A DNA stretch of 64,000 nucleotides, taken from the NCBI GenBank assembly GCA_016717725.1, contig JADKFA010000002.1, positions 124,001 through 188,000 of the forward strand. The letters are read 5' to 3'. Shown here piece by piece: positions 34,839-45,220 of this stretch; the first letter of the stretch is position 1; every line of letters begins with the position of its first letter. The notes under the pieces are model-generated. The model was not told the origin of the DNA. It made no database searches and saw only the letters and a list, made by a program, of their open reading frames with translations. Source of the DNA: Bacteroidota bacterium (GTDB lineage: Bacteria; Bacteroidota; Bacteroidia; AKYH767-A; OLB10). The position numbers and the translations under genes were made by a program.

Positions 34839-36917
34839 ATGTCAGAGAAGATAATCCCCGTAAATGGAAACGGAAATGGTCCCGATAAACACCACGGAAA
34901 GGTGTCGACCATGTATGAGAGTTGGTTTTTAGAATATGCGTCCTATGTAATTTTAGAACGTGCTGTGCCGTATTTGGACGATGGTTTAAAGCCCGTTCAA
35001 CGTCGTGTATTGCATTCGATGTGGGAGTTGGAAGATGGTCGCTATAACAAGGTGGCTAACGTCATCGGACATACGATGAAGTATCATCCGCATGGCGACG
35101 TGAGTATAGGTGATGCGATGGTGCAAATGGGTCAGAAAAATTTGCTGATCGACACACAAGGAAACTGGGGTAATATTCACACCGGAGACAGCGCAGCTGC
35201 TTTCCGTTATATTGAAGCACGTTTAAGTAAGTTTGCATTAGAAGTAGTTTTTAATCCAAAGACAAGTATTTGGCAAAGCTCTTACGACGGAAGAAATAAA
35301 GAGCCCATTACCTTGCCCGTTAAATTTCCGTTGGTGTTGGCGCATGGAGTGGAAGGAATTGCAGTAGGATTAGCTTGTAAAATTTTACCGCATAACTTTT
35401 GTGAATTGATCGAAGCTTCCATTGATGCCATCAAAGGAAAGAAAGTGGATTTAGTTCCTGATTTTGCTTCTGGAGGTGTTGCCGATTTTTCAAAGTATAA
35501 TGAAGGTTTACGAGGAGGAAGAATTCGTGTTCGTGCTGTCATTGAAAAGTCGAGTAAGAAGTCGCTGGTGATTCGTGAAATTCCTTTTGGAACTACCACA
35601 TCATCCGTAATTGATTCGATTCTAGCTGCGAACGACAAAGGTAAAATCAAAGTAAAAAAGGTAGAAGATAATACTTCTTCGAGTGTTGAGATTGTGGTTC
35701 ATTTGCATCCCGACTCATCAGAGGATATTGATAAGACCGTAGAGGCATTGTATGCATTCACAGCATGCGAAGTAAGTATTTCGCCTAACTCTTGTGTTAT
35801 TGTTGATGGGAAGCCTTTGTTTCTTTCGGTGAATGAGATGTTAAAGTTAAGTGCTTTAAATACTCAGGAACTCTTACGTCGTGAATTGCAAATTCGTCTC
35901 GCTGAATTAGAAGAAGATTGGCATTTTAGTTCGTTGGAAAAGATCTTCATCGAGAAAAGAATTTATCGTAACATTGAGGAATGTGAGACGTGGGAAGAAG
36001 TAATTGATTCCATCCACAAAGGATTAAAGCCATACAAGAAAAAATTCTTCCGTGAAATTACGGATGAAGATGTGGCCCGACTCACCGAAATTAAAATCAA
36101 GAGAATTTCTAAGTTCGATTCGTTTAAAGCGGATGAACATATTAAAGGTGTTGATGAGGAGATGTTATCGGTTCGTCACGATTTAGATAATATTAAAACC
36201 TATGCTGTAAATTATTTCAAAAATTTATTGAAGAAATACGGCAAAGGAAAAGAGCGAAGAACACAAATTGATGAGTTCGAAGCGATCGTAGCGTCTAAAG
36301 TAGTAATCAATAATGCGAAGCTGTATGTGAATAGAGCCGAAGGATTTATTGGAAAAGGATTGAAGAAAGACGATTTCGTTTGTGATTGCTCAGATATTGA
36401 TGATATCATTACCATCACGGCTGACGGAAAACTAATGGTGTCGCGCATTTCGGAAAAGGCATTTGTAGGAAAAGATATTATTCAAGTCAATGTATTCCGA
36501 AAGGATGAAGAGGAAAATATCGTGTACAATTTAGTTTATCTAGATGGACCGAAAGGTGCTGTGATGATGAAGCGATTTAAAGTGGGTGGAATTACGCGCG
36601 ATAAAGCTTATGATTTAACCAAGGGAACACCAGGAAGTAAAGTGTTGTATCTCGAGTTGAGCGGACCAGAGGAAGGTCCAACGGTAATCGTGAAATTGAA
36701 ACCTAAACCGAAGTTGAGAAATTTAGAGTCGGTGATTCATTTCGGAAGTCAGTTAATTAAAGCTCGAGGTGCACAAGGAAATGTGATTACGAAGTTTCCG
36801 ATTCTGAAAGTGTTGCCTGCCACCTTAGATCAAGAAAAATTATTGAGAAAGAAACAACCGGAATTGTTTGAGCCAGCTCCTAAACAAGATCGCTCACAAA
36901 CTTCGTTAGAATTATAA
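34839..36917 (+). CDS. parC: Type IIA topoisomerase subunit A (topoisomerase IV ParC-like)
   Basis: A 692-residue DNA-breaking subunit. The winged-helix region has DGLKPVQRRVLHSMWE and KYHPHGDVSIGDAMVQM, and the catalytic tyrosine is Tyr124 in SAAAFRYIEARLSK. After the tower and coiled-coil region the C-terminal propeller is shorter than in GyrA and lacks a recognisable GyrA box, which agrees with decatenating topoisomerase IV. It is the second gene of the parE-parC pair and is followed by a strong terminator. Confidence 0.9.
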   Translation: MSEKIIPVNGNGNGPDKHHGKVSTMYESWFLEYASYVILERAVPYLDDGLKPVQRRVLHSMWELEDGRYNKVANVIGHTMKYHPHGDVSIGDAMVQMGQKNLLIDTQGNWGNIHTGDSAAAFRYIEARLSKFALEVVFNPKTSIWQSSYDGRNKEPITLPVKFPLVLAHGVEGIAVGLACKILPHNFCELIEASIDAIKGKKVDLVPDFASGGVADFSKYNEGLRGGRIRVRAVIEKSSKKSLVIREIPFGTTTSSVIDSILAANDKGKIKVKKVEDNTSSSVEIVVHLHPDSSEDIDKTVEALYAFTACEVSISPNSCVIVDGKPLFLSVNEMLKLSALNTQELLRRELQIRLAELEEDWHFSSLEKIFIEKRIYRNIEECETWEEVIDSIHKGLKPYKKKFFREITDEDVARLTEIKIKRISKFDSFKADEHIKGVDEEMLSVRHDLDNIKTYAVNYFKNLLKKYGKGKERRTQIDEFEAIVASKVVINNAKLYVNRAEGFIGKGLKKDDFVCDCSDIDDIITITADGKLMVSRISEKAFVGKDIIQVNVFRKDEEENIVYNLVYLDGPKGAVMMKRFKVGGITRDKAYDLTKGTPGSKVLYLELSGPEEGPTVIVKLKPKPKLRNLESVIHFGSQLIKARGAQGNVITKFPILKVLPATLDQEKLLRKKQPELFEPAPKQDRSQTSLEL

Positions 36918-36943
36918 GAGTTAACTTAATTAATCAAAGAAAG

Positions 36944-36971
36944 GACCGATAAAAACTATCGGTCTTTTTTT
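36944..36971 (+). terminator. Intrinsic terminator after parC
   Basis: GACCGAT and ATCGGTC form a 7-bp stem with a seven-base loop followed by a run of T; it ends ten bases before the next start codon. Confidence 0.9.
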
Positions 36972-36981
36972 TACTACTAAC

Positions 36982-38172
36982 ATGGAAAAAATACATTCAT
37001 ACATTCACACATCATTGCAATTGGTGGAAGACTACCAAGGCGATGTCCCCTTCAGTATTTATTTAAAGAATCACTTTCGTCAACATAAAAAATTTGGATC
37101 TCGCGATCGTCGGTGGATCAAGAATATTTGTTTCGCTTGGTTTCGTTCTGGTGGATTGTTTTCTGATTTCAATACGATGAATCGAATGTTATGCTCATTT
37201 TATCTGGTCCAAACGGAATCCGATTCTAGGGCGCACGATATCATTTTGTCAGGTGGCGATGTTTATAAGGACATCAATTTTGAACTTTCTATTCTACAAA
37301 AATTAGATTGGATCGATGCAAACATTGGTAAAGTGAATCGTGAAAAAAGATTTACGTTCAGCACTGAATTTACCTCCGCTCTTTCTGTTGATGAATATCT
37401 CAACGGATTATGGCTCCAACCGAAAGTTTGGTTGAGAGTGCGGAGTCAAAAGATGGAGCAAGTGCAAAATATTTTGATTAAAGAAGGAATCATTTTTCAA
37501 AAACATGATGAGTTACCAAACGCTTTGCAATTAGAGCAAGGAGTTTCGCTCGAGAAACTAAATTTTGTTGAAAAGGGATTTGCTGAAGTGCAAGATTTGT
37601 CATCGCAAAAAACAATGGAATTAATTCCCGCAAAATCAGGCGAACGTTGGTACGACGCTTGCGCCGCTTCAGGTGGAAAGAGTTTGATGTTGATGGATGC
37701 CGTAGAAGGAGTACAACTCACTGTAAGTGATAATCGCGAATCCATATTGGTAAATTTAAAGGAACGTTTTCGTCGAAATGGTATTCGTAATTATACTTCT
37801 TTCGTAACGGATTTAACGAATTGGAGTGCTGAGCAACCCACTTCAAAATTGTATGATGGCATCATTGCGGATGTTCCCTGTAGTGGATCGGGTACATGGG
37901 CAAGATCTCCAGAGCAAGTGAATTATTTCACCGAAGCGAAATTGAAAAATTATATTTCACTTCAAGATAAAATTACTGCTCGACTTTGTGCTTTGTTAAA
38001 ACCAGGTGGTAAACTTGTTTATATTACTTGCTCTGTTTTTAAATTAGAAAATGAGGATCGAGTAGAAGCATTGGAAAAAAATCTGGGAATGAAATGTGTA
38101 GAATCTAAATTATATCAAGGTACATGGGAAGGTGCCGATACATTATTCGTTGCGTTATTAGAGAAAAAGTAA
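36982..38172 (+). CDS. RsmB/NOP-family rRNA cytosine-C5 methyltransferase
   Basis: A 396-residue SAM-dependent methyltransferase of the NOL1/NOP2/sun family. VQDLSSQKTMELIPAKSGER precedes motif I YDACAASGGKSLML; motif IV is DVPCSGSGTWARSPEQ and motif VI ITCSVFKLENED, giving the two cysteines (PCSGSG and TCS) of the m5C mechanism. The N-terminal part (to about 150) is a divergent RNA-binding extension without a clear NusB domain, so I do not assign RsmB itself. The start lies only ten bases after the parC terminator. Confidence 0.88.
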   Translation: MEKIHSYIHTSLQLVEDYQGDVPFSIYLKNHFRQHKKFGSRDRRWIKNICFAWFRSGGLFSDFNTMNRMLCSFYLVQTESDSRAHDIILSGGDVYKDINFELSILQKLDWIDANIGKVNREKRFTFSTEFTSALSVDEYLNGLWLQPKVWLRVRSQKMEQVQNILIKEGIIFQKHDELPNALQLEQGVSLEKLNFVEKGFAEVQDLSSQKTMELIPAKSGERWYDACAASGGKSLMLMDAVEGVQLTVSDNRESILVNLKERFRRNGIRNYTSFVTDLTNWSAEQPTSKLYDGIIADVPCSGSGTWARSPEQVNYFTEAKLKNYISLQDKITARLCALLKPGGKLVYITCSVFKLENEDRVEALEKNLGMKCVESKLYQGTWEGADTLFVALLEKK

Positions 38173-38202
38173 AGGGCTACGATTGCAGCCCTTTACTTTT
38201 TT
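38171..38202. terminator. Terminator after the methyltransferase gene
   Basis: AAAGGGCT and AGCCCTTT form an 8-bp stem with an eight-base loop, followed by ACTTTTTTT on the plus strand. The minus strand also has a T run (from GAAAAAGT), so it may serve both directions. Confidence 0.8.
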
Positions 38203-38208
38203 TGTCAT

Positions 38209-38253
38209 TTATCCTGATGGAGAAATCGTAAATATGATTACCCATCAGGATAA
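38209..38253. repeat. 12-bp inverted repeat
   Basis: TTATCCTGATGG (38209-38220) is exactly complementary to CCATCAGGATAA (38242-38253), separated by 21 bases. Confidence 0.85.
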
Positions 38254-38257
38254 TCAC

Positions 38258-38279
38258 AAATTATGCATATGCATAATTT
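38258..38279. repeat. Perfect 22-bp palindrome
   Basis: A palindrome with no loop, centred on TGCATATGCA, ending five bases before the stop codon of the minus-strand coiled-coil gene. Confidence 0.9.
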
Positions 38280-38283
38280 ATGA

Positions 38284-39180
38284 TTATCTCAACGTCAATG
38301 AATTTACAGCCGATAAATATCCATCAATATAAATTTCGATCATATAGGTTCCCGAAGTGAACACTCGATCTTCTTCGATCCAGTCGATGCAAATGGATTC
38401 TTTTTCGTTCTTGTACTCGATTGTTTTCGAAGTAGTGAATAATAAATCTTCGTTCGTATCTGCTTTCTTGAAACTATTGCTTCCTCCAGTTCTGTTTCCA
38501 ACAATTTTTCCACCTGGTTCAATGATGCGCATGTACACGGTTTTCTCTCCTGATCGAGCAATTTTATTTTCTAAAACGGTAAAGCACGATTCGATTTTAT
38601 TGGTTCGTTTCGCCATTGCCGTCGTGGTGAACTTGTCATTACTTCTTTTCTTATAACTCGTCACAATAAGGTATTCGGACTTTAAAATGGAGGCAGTAGA
38701 AACGGTGTTTTCTAAATTCTTAGTGAGCATTTCAACCGTACCCGTCAATTCATTTTTCTCCTTTTTCAAGGTCTCGTTTTCTACTAACAAAGCATCAATA
38801 CGCTCTAAGTAATCATCGCGCATTTTTTTCAATTCTTGCATTTCAGCTAGCAATTGTTTGTTCAGTTTCGATGAGTTTTTCTCGCTCTTCATCAGTTTTG
38901 CAATTCTCGATTTTTGCTCATCCACTTTTGTATTGGCTTCCAGTAATAAGCTATCGAGACGAGAATTGATTCCTTTGTATTGATTTAACTCTGTGTAGGT
39001 ATCGTTTAATTCTTTCTCTATGTCGAGATTCGCTGTGATCAGACCTTCTTTTTCGATACGATGACTTTCTGCCATATCCGATTTGCTCGAATACAACCAA
39101 GCGTTGAGTCCGAGAGAAGCAATTAATAATATTATTAAAAGCTTATTTGTATTGTTTCCTTTTGATGGTTGTTCGTTCAT
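38284..39180 (-). CDS. Membrane-anchored coiled-coil protein
   Basis: A 298-residue protein of no family I can name. Short cytoplasmic N-terminus, one transmembrane helix (about 13-30, LLIILLIASLGLNAWLY), a long coiled coil (about 38-165, heptads of Leu/Ile with many Glu/Lys), then a globular domain of about 130 residues with KIESCFTVLENKIARSGEK, YMRIIEPGGKIV and TSGTYMIEIYIDG at the C-terminus. The topology, single helix plus periplasmic coiled coil, suggests a structural or sensing role in the envelope. Proteins with this layout seem conserved in Bacteroidota. Confidence 0.75.
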   Translation of the reverse strand: MNEQPSKGNNTNKLLIILLIASLGLNAWLYSSKSDMAESHRIEKEGLITANLDIEKELNDTYTELNQYKGINSRLDSLLLEANTKVDEQKSRIAKLMKSEKNSSKLNKQLLAEMQELKKMRDDYLERIDALLVENETLKKEKNELTGTVEMLTKNLENTVSTASILKSEYLIVTSYKKRSNDKFTTTAMAKRTNKIESCFTVLENKIARSGEKTVYMRIIEPGGKIVGNRTGGSNSFKKADTNEDLLFTTSKTIEYKNEKESICIDWIEEDRVFTSGTYMIEIYIDGYLSAVNSLTLR

Positions 39181-39269
39181 GATGTTGTGTTTTATAGGTT
39201 ATAATGTACTCGTAATTTTAATAGTAAACGATAGTTAATTCGAATGTTAAGAACTATTAAATCATTGGA

Positions 39270-40298
39270 TTAAAATGGAAATCTTGCCAAGGGTGTAATG
39301 TCTTGGCTACAAAAATCTTTGTTGAGATATTTATAATATCCATAAACCGCAATCATACCTGCATTATCGGTACAATATTCAAACGAAGGTATATGAATTT
39401 TCCAATTATTTTGCACTCCTAAGGCTAATAAAGTTTGTCGAAGTGAGGAATTAGCAGATACTCCACCAGCTAGTGCGATTTCTGTTATTCCCGTTTGATG
39501 TATGGCAGCTTGTAATTGTTCCATAAGTATGCTTACAATGGTGAATTGTACACTTGCACATACATCTGCCATTTTATCTCCTGGAAAGTCTGGATCCTTT
39601 TGTTTCTCTTTTTGTAAAAAATACAAAACCGCTGTTTTCAATCCACTAAAGCTAAAGTTTAGGTCGGGGGCATGAGGATGAGGAAATTTATATGCTTTTG
39701 GATTTCCATTCTTTGCCATTTTATCGAGCATCGGTCCACCCGGATACTCAAGGCCTAACATCTTAGCAACCTTATCAAATGCTTCCCCGGCGGCATCATC
39801 AATGGTTTGACCCAATATTTTCATTTCTAAAAACCCATCTACTTGTACCAATTGAGTATGCCCACCCGATACCGTTAAACAGAGGAATGGAAAGTTAGGT
39901 TTTTGCAATTCTTCACCTTCTGAATGAGCAAAATTGGCAATGACATGAGCCTGCATATGGTTCACTTCAATGAGGGGAATATGAAGAGATAAAGCCATAG
40001 CCTTGGCAAAGGAAGTTCCAACAAGCAAGGATCCAATTAGTCCTGGACCCCGTGTAAAAGCAATGGCGTTAAGAGCAGATTTTGATATTTTTGCTTCTTG
40101 AATGGCAGCTTCAACAACGGGAATAATTTGTTGTTGATGCGCTCTCGAAGCTAGCTCTGGAACCACACCGCCGTATTGAGCATGTACGATTTGCGTATGA
40201 ACTACGTTGGAGAGTATGAGCCCATCTTTGGAAATGGATGCCGCCGTTTCATCACAGGAGGATTCAATCCCCAGTATATACACAGTGCTATTGTTCAT
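39270..40298 (-). CDS. tsaD: tRNA N6-adenosine threonylcarbamoyltransferase TsaD
   Basis: A 342-residue ASKHA-fold protein that with TsaB and TsaE transfers threonylcarbamoyl to A37 of ANN-decoding tRNAs. ILGIESSCDETAASI at the N-terminus, metal-binding histidines in EVNHMQAHV, SGGHTQL, ELQFSGLK-type FSFSGLKTAVLY, and AGGVSANSSLR near the C-terminus. Start ATG 40298, chosen because the family begins just before ILGIESSCDET; a TACCTTTG box begins 11 bases upstream. Divergent from tamB, a common arrangement in Bacteroidota. Confidence 0.97.
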   Translation of the reverse strand: MNNSTVYILGIESSCDETAASISKDGLILSNVVHTQIVHAQYGGVVPELASRAHQQQIIPVVEAAIQEAKISKSALNAIAFTRGPGLIGSLLVGTSFAKAMALSLHIPLIEVNHMQAHVIANFAHSEGEELQKPNFPFLCLTVSGGHTQLVQVDGFLEMKILGQTIDDAAGEAFDKVAKMLGLEYPGGPMLDKMAKNGNPKAYKFPHPHAPDLNFSFSGLKTAVLYFLQKEKQKDPDFPGDKMADVCASVQFTIVSILMEQLQAAIHQTGITEIALAGGVSANSSLRQTLLALGVQNNWKIHIPSFEYCTDNAGMIAVYGYYKYLNKDFCSQDITPLARFPF

Positions 40299-40308
40299 AA
40301 TACATTCA

Positions 40309-40316
40309 CAAAGGTA
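40309..40316 (-). promoter_or_regulatory. -7 box for tsaD
   Basis: CAAAGGTA (minus TACCTTTG) ends 10 bases before the tsaD ATG; the leader would be about five bases. Confidence 0.5.
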
Positions 40317-40403
40317 AACTAACATTACCAATATGCTCTAGTTTGGTACATTCGATAAATTACACCCTAAAATCAAGGAATTATCCGTCGCTTTAGAAAC
40401 ATA

Positions 40404-43400
40404 TTGATTGTCTTACTTAGTCTTATCCTATTATTTTCTATAGGATTAAGGTTAGTATTGAAAGTACCCAATGTTCAAACATGGTTGGTGCAAAAGGCCG
40501 CAGCCTACCACAGTTCTGAATTAAATGTTAGGGTGGAAGTATCAAAAGTCGACATCCAACTTTTTCGAAAAGTCGTTTTACAGGATGTTTTTATTCAAGA
40601 TCAGCAATTGGATACGTTGGTTTTTATTCCTTCGTTGGACATCAACATTGGTCGTTTTAATTTTAAACAGAAGCATCTGGTTTTGTCTGAATTGAGATTG
40701 AAAGGTGCAAGAATAGGGATTAAGCATTATAAAGAACCTCGTGAATACAATATGCAATTTTTGATTGATTATTTTTCAGCGACAGAAAAAGACCCCACGC
40801 AATCGGATCCTTGGAAGCTGAAAGCAAAAAAATAATTCTTGACGATTGCTATTTGACTTATCAGGATTTAAAGCATAATGATATTGATCATGGAATTGAT
40901 TGGGAAAACATCAGCCTCAAAAAATTGAATCTCGAAATTGCAGAGTTGATTCCCGATGGTGATACACTTCATTTTGATGTGGGAAATATTTCTTTTATTG
41001 AGAAAAGTGGTTTCAAAGTAAATCAATTTTCGACGCATGGTCGTATCCAGCCTGGGCAAATGGCATTTTCGAATTTAAATGCTAAAACGGACAAAAGTGA
41101 ATTGCATGCAAACGTAACTTTTGATTTTAACTCGATGGATGATTTTCAAAATTTTATTTCAGATGTAAAATGGAAAGGTGATTTTCAAAAGTCGAAGGTT
41201 GACTTTTATGATCTTTCATTTTTTGCAAAGGAATTAACCCATATCAATCGCCATGTCGATATTCAAGGGGATTTCGCTGGGACTGTAGATCGTTTTAAAG
41301 GAAAAAATGTGGAGTTGAGCTATGGGGATGATACGTACTTGAAAGGTAAAGTGAGCATGACTGGATTGCCCGATTTTTTTGAAACCTATATTGAAGTAAA
41401 CGTAGAGGAATTACGTTTTAGTAAACGCGATATTGAAACGATTCCATTGTATCCATTTGACAGTTTGAAACTGGTCAGTATTCCAGATCAAATTGCTAGC
41501 TTGGGGAAAGTAAAATTCAAGGGAAGTTTCAATGGATTTTATAATGATTTTGTAGCATACGGAAACATCAACACCGACCTTGGATTTATCAGTTCCGATT
41601 TAAATCTCAAATTGGGCTCTAGCGACAGGCAAACAACTTATAAAGGAAATTTACGATTAAATGATTTTGACGTTGGCAAATTTGCGGGAGTCTCCGATCT
41701 ATTAGGAAAGGTAACACTAAAGACCAAGGTAGAAGGCCGAGGTTTTGACTTGAAAAATATTAATGCCAATATTGAAGGCGAAGTGGCGAGTTTGGAATTT
41801 TATAAATACATTTATTCGAATATTGATTTGAATGGTCATTTCGAAAATAAATTATTTACAGGTGAATTATTAGTAAATGATCCACATTTGAATCTTGATT
41901 TCGAAGGAGCTATTGATTTTACAAAAGAACTACCTGCTTTTAATTTCAATTCTTCCATTCGAAAGATGGATTTGACAACACTAAAATTACTGGATAGAGA
42001 TTTACCTGCAAGTTTAACAACAGAGTTAAGTATTAGTTTTGTAGGAAGTAACATCGATAATGCGCAAGGAACCATTGAGGCTCGGGATTTGGTTTATACA
42101 GAAGGTGAAAAAGCAATTCATGCCGACCAGATATTTTTTGAATCTAAATTAGGGGAATGGAGAGAGTTTTCTTTGGTTTCCGATTTTGCAGATGCAACCA
42201 TCTCAGGAGATTATAGTTTTTCGTTGTTACCACAAACGATTCGACATTTTGTAGCAACTTATTTGCCAGCTTTATTAGAAGAAAATAGTGTCCGTCCAGT
42301 AGCGCAAGAAATAAAATTTAAAGCCGTTTTGAAAAGAACTGAAGAGATTACGCAACTGTTCTTGCCTGAATTGACAGTTGCTCCTGGAACCACTTTAGAA
42401 GGAGTAATTAATTCGACGTTAAATCAAGTTTCGCTAAAAGTGAAGTCCGATTCGTTTGATTTTGTTCCGCTGAAGTTTGATGATGTGATTGTCGAAGGAC
42501 AAACAAATGGATTGAATTTTGAATTTGAAAGTTCGTTTGGTGAAATTTTCTTTAGTGATAGTGTAAAGCTAAAGACAGTAGATTTTAATGGATTTACAAA
42601 TAAAGATACAGCAAGTGTGCTCGTTCGTTTTAGTGGACAAGATTCACTAGTTAACAAAGCTTCCTGTTATATTAATGCTGGATTTTTAAAGACGGGTTAC
42701 ACTGTAATTAAGCTTCTTCCTGAACAACTCGTTTTGAATGGAAAGAGTTGGAATTTGAATGAATCAAATTACATCTTAGCAGATAGCACAGGATTTTTGT
42801 TGAGTGATTTTAATTTTACAAGTGATAGTCAAAAAATTGCTTTAAATGGGATAGCTGGTATTGATACAACCGCAAAATTGATGCTGGAGTTTACTAATTT
42901 CGAAGCAAGTCAAGTCAATGATTTTTTAAGTGTGTATGATGTGCAAATTGGAGGTGTTGTAAATGGATCCGCTCAGCTAGTTGGCTTGCTGGGAAAACCA
43001 GCTTTGAATTCAAATTTGAAAGTTGATAATTTAAGATGGTTCTCCGACACGCTTGGCAATGCAGAATTTATAACAGATTGGAATAGTCTAGAACAGAAAA
43101 TAAAGGTGAATGGATCTGTTACTCATGGTGGAGATAAAAATATCTTGATTGAAGGTACCTATGTTATCAAGGAAAAAGATGATGAGTTAGATTTTACTGC
43201 CAAGTTAAACAAAACGTATGTGCATTCTTTTAGCCATTATTTAGATGGATTGGCTTCTAATATTGGAGGAATTGCTAGCGGTGAAGTATTTTTGAAAGGT
43301 ACAGTGAAAAAGCCAGAATTAACTGGAAAAGTTTATTTGCAAAAAATTGGGTTTAAAGTTGATTATTTAAATACAAGTTATACTTTTTCTACAGAGGTAG

Positions 43401-44842
43401 ATATTTTGAAAGACCGATTCAAATTTAAAAATATTTCACTCCATGATGTCAAGGGAAATCAAGCAACAGTTAATGGAATGATTCGACATGATCATCTGAA
43501 AAATTTTTATTTTGATATCAACATTAAAGCGAACAAAGCACAAGTGTTAAACACAGGTCCTGCCAATAATGATTTGTACTATGGAACTGCTTACGCCAGT
43601 GGTAATGTAAGTATCAGCGGATATCTCGATTATATGATCATGGATATTGGTCTGAAAACAGAAAAAGGAACCAAAATAAATATTCCACTCAGTAATCCAG
43701 ATGAATTAAGTAAAAGCGGATTCATCAATTTCATTAACAAAAGTGCAGATACCATTAAGCTAGAAAAAGAAGTAGATTTTTCAGGAATTGAGATGAATAT
43801 GGTTTTTGATGTTACTCAGGATGCTGAAATGTTTTTAATTTTTGATTCTAAAATCGGTGATGTTATACAAGGTAGGGGAGATGGAACCATCACCATGACG
43901 TTGAGTACATCCGAAGATTTGAAAATGTATGGTAATTATAAAATTGCAGAAGGGAAATATTTATTCACGATGCAAAATATCATTAATAAGCCTTTTTATA
44001 TTTTGGAAGGTGGATTCATCGACTGGCAAGGGGATCCGTATGATGCTATTGTGGATATTGAGGCAAGTTATAAGCTTCGCGCCACTTTATATGATTTGTT
44101 TCAAGATAGTAGTTTTAGAAAATTAGTACCTGTTGAATTGAACCTCCATCTTACAGAAAAACTTTTTAATCCAAATATTACTTTTAATATTAAAGTGTTG
44201 AATGTAGATCCAACAATCGAAAATCAAGTGAAACGATTAATAAATACAGAAGAAGAAAAATATCGTCAAGCCGTTTCATTAATTGTGATGAGACGGTTTA
44301 CTTCGCCCAGTGAATTGTCCAATCGGGCTATTGTGAATACATCATCCGTAGTGGGTGTTAATGCCTATGAAATGTTAAGTAACCAGCTTAGCAATTGGGC
44401 TTCGCAAATAAGTAAACAGGTAAACGTTGGAGTGAATTATCGACCTGGCGACGCCTTGACCAGCGAAGAGTTGGAAGTAGCCTTGTCAACAAGTTTGTTT
44501 AACGACCGTGTTACCATTGATGGCAACGTAGGTGTTGCTAATTCTACATCATCTACAGCAAATCAAAATACTTCGAATTTAGTGGGAGATTTTGCGGTAG
44601 AAGTGAAAGCGAACAAGGAAGGAAATGTTCGGTTGAAAGCTTTTAACCGTTCCAATAATAATTCATTGATTAATAATATCAATTCACCTTACGCACAAGG
44701 CGTAGGTGTTTTTTATAGCATCGAGTTTAATAATTTTTCTGAATTGTCAAAGAAGTTTCGTGATATGTTTAGACCGAAATCGAAGAAAAAGTTAGTGCCG
44801 GAAAAGGAAATTGATACAACACCAATTATTACTACTCCATAA
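40404..44842 (+). CDS. tamB: Translocation and assembly module TamB (frameshifted)
   Basis: Very large envelope protein of the AsmA/TamB bridge superfamily, thought to conduct lipids or assist barrel assembly between membranes. One N-terminal helix, a long repetitive beta groove, and a C-terminal DUF490 domain (from about residue 1000: LYYGTAYASGNVSISGYLDY, IEASYKLRATLYDLF, QVNVGVNYRPGD). A base is missing in the A run 40826-40832; one more A reads LKAKKIILDDCYLTYQ and gives 1480 codons from the TTG at 40404. The true start is unclear: the frame runs back to 40371 with RRFRN before the helix, but without an ATG. Divergent from tsaD. Confidence 0.9.
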
Positions 44843-44848
44843 TTTTTG

Positions 44849-44922
<74 letters not shown>

Positions 44923-45117
44923 ATACCAATAAAGCCGATTTTGTAAAAGGCCTTAAGGGAGCGCAAAGGTATCAAAAAATGATATTTTGAGGCCTAAAAT
45001 CGTAAAATTTGATATGTAGTTGATTTGCAGTGATTTAAATATATTAAAAAATGTTGCAAATTAGAAAAGTTCACCGTTACTTTGAGAATATAAGAAATAG
45101 ATACTCTTTTTCTCGCC

Positions 45118-45150
45118 CTTGATCAACAGTGCTTGACCAAGTTTTTTTTT
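45118..45150 (+). terminator. Hairpin with T run upstream of the surface protein gene
   Basis: CTTGATCAA and TTGACCAAG form a 9-bp stem with one mismatch and a six-base loop, followed by nine T. It is 276 bases after tamB and 71 before the next start, so it could end the tamB transcript or attenuate the following gene. The remaining gap from 44923 shows no promoter box. Confidence 0.55.
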
Positions 45151-45220
45151 GTAATATGATTAATTGATGTATCTTAATCCTTAATTCTTTACTGTGTATT
45201 GATAGAAAAACAAAATAGTT

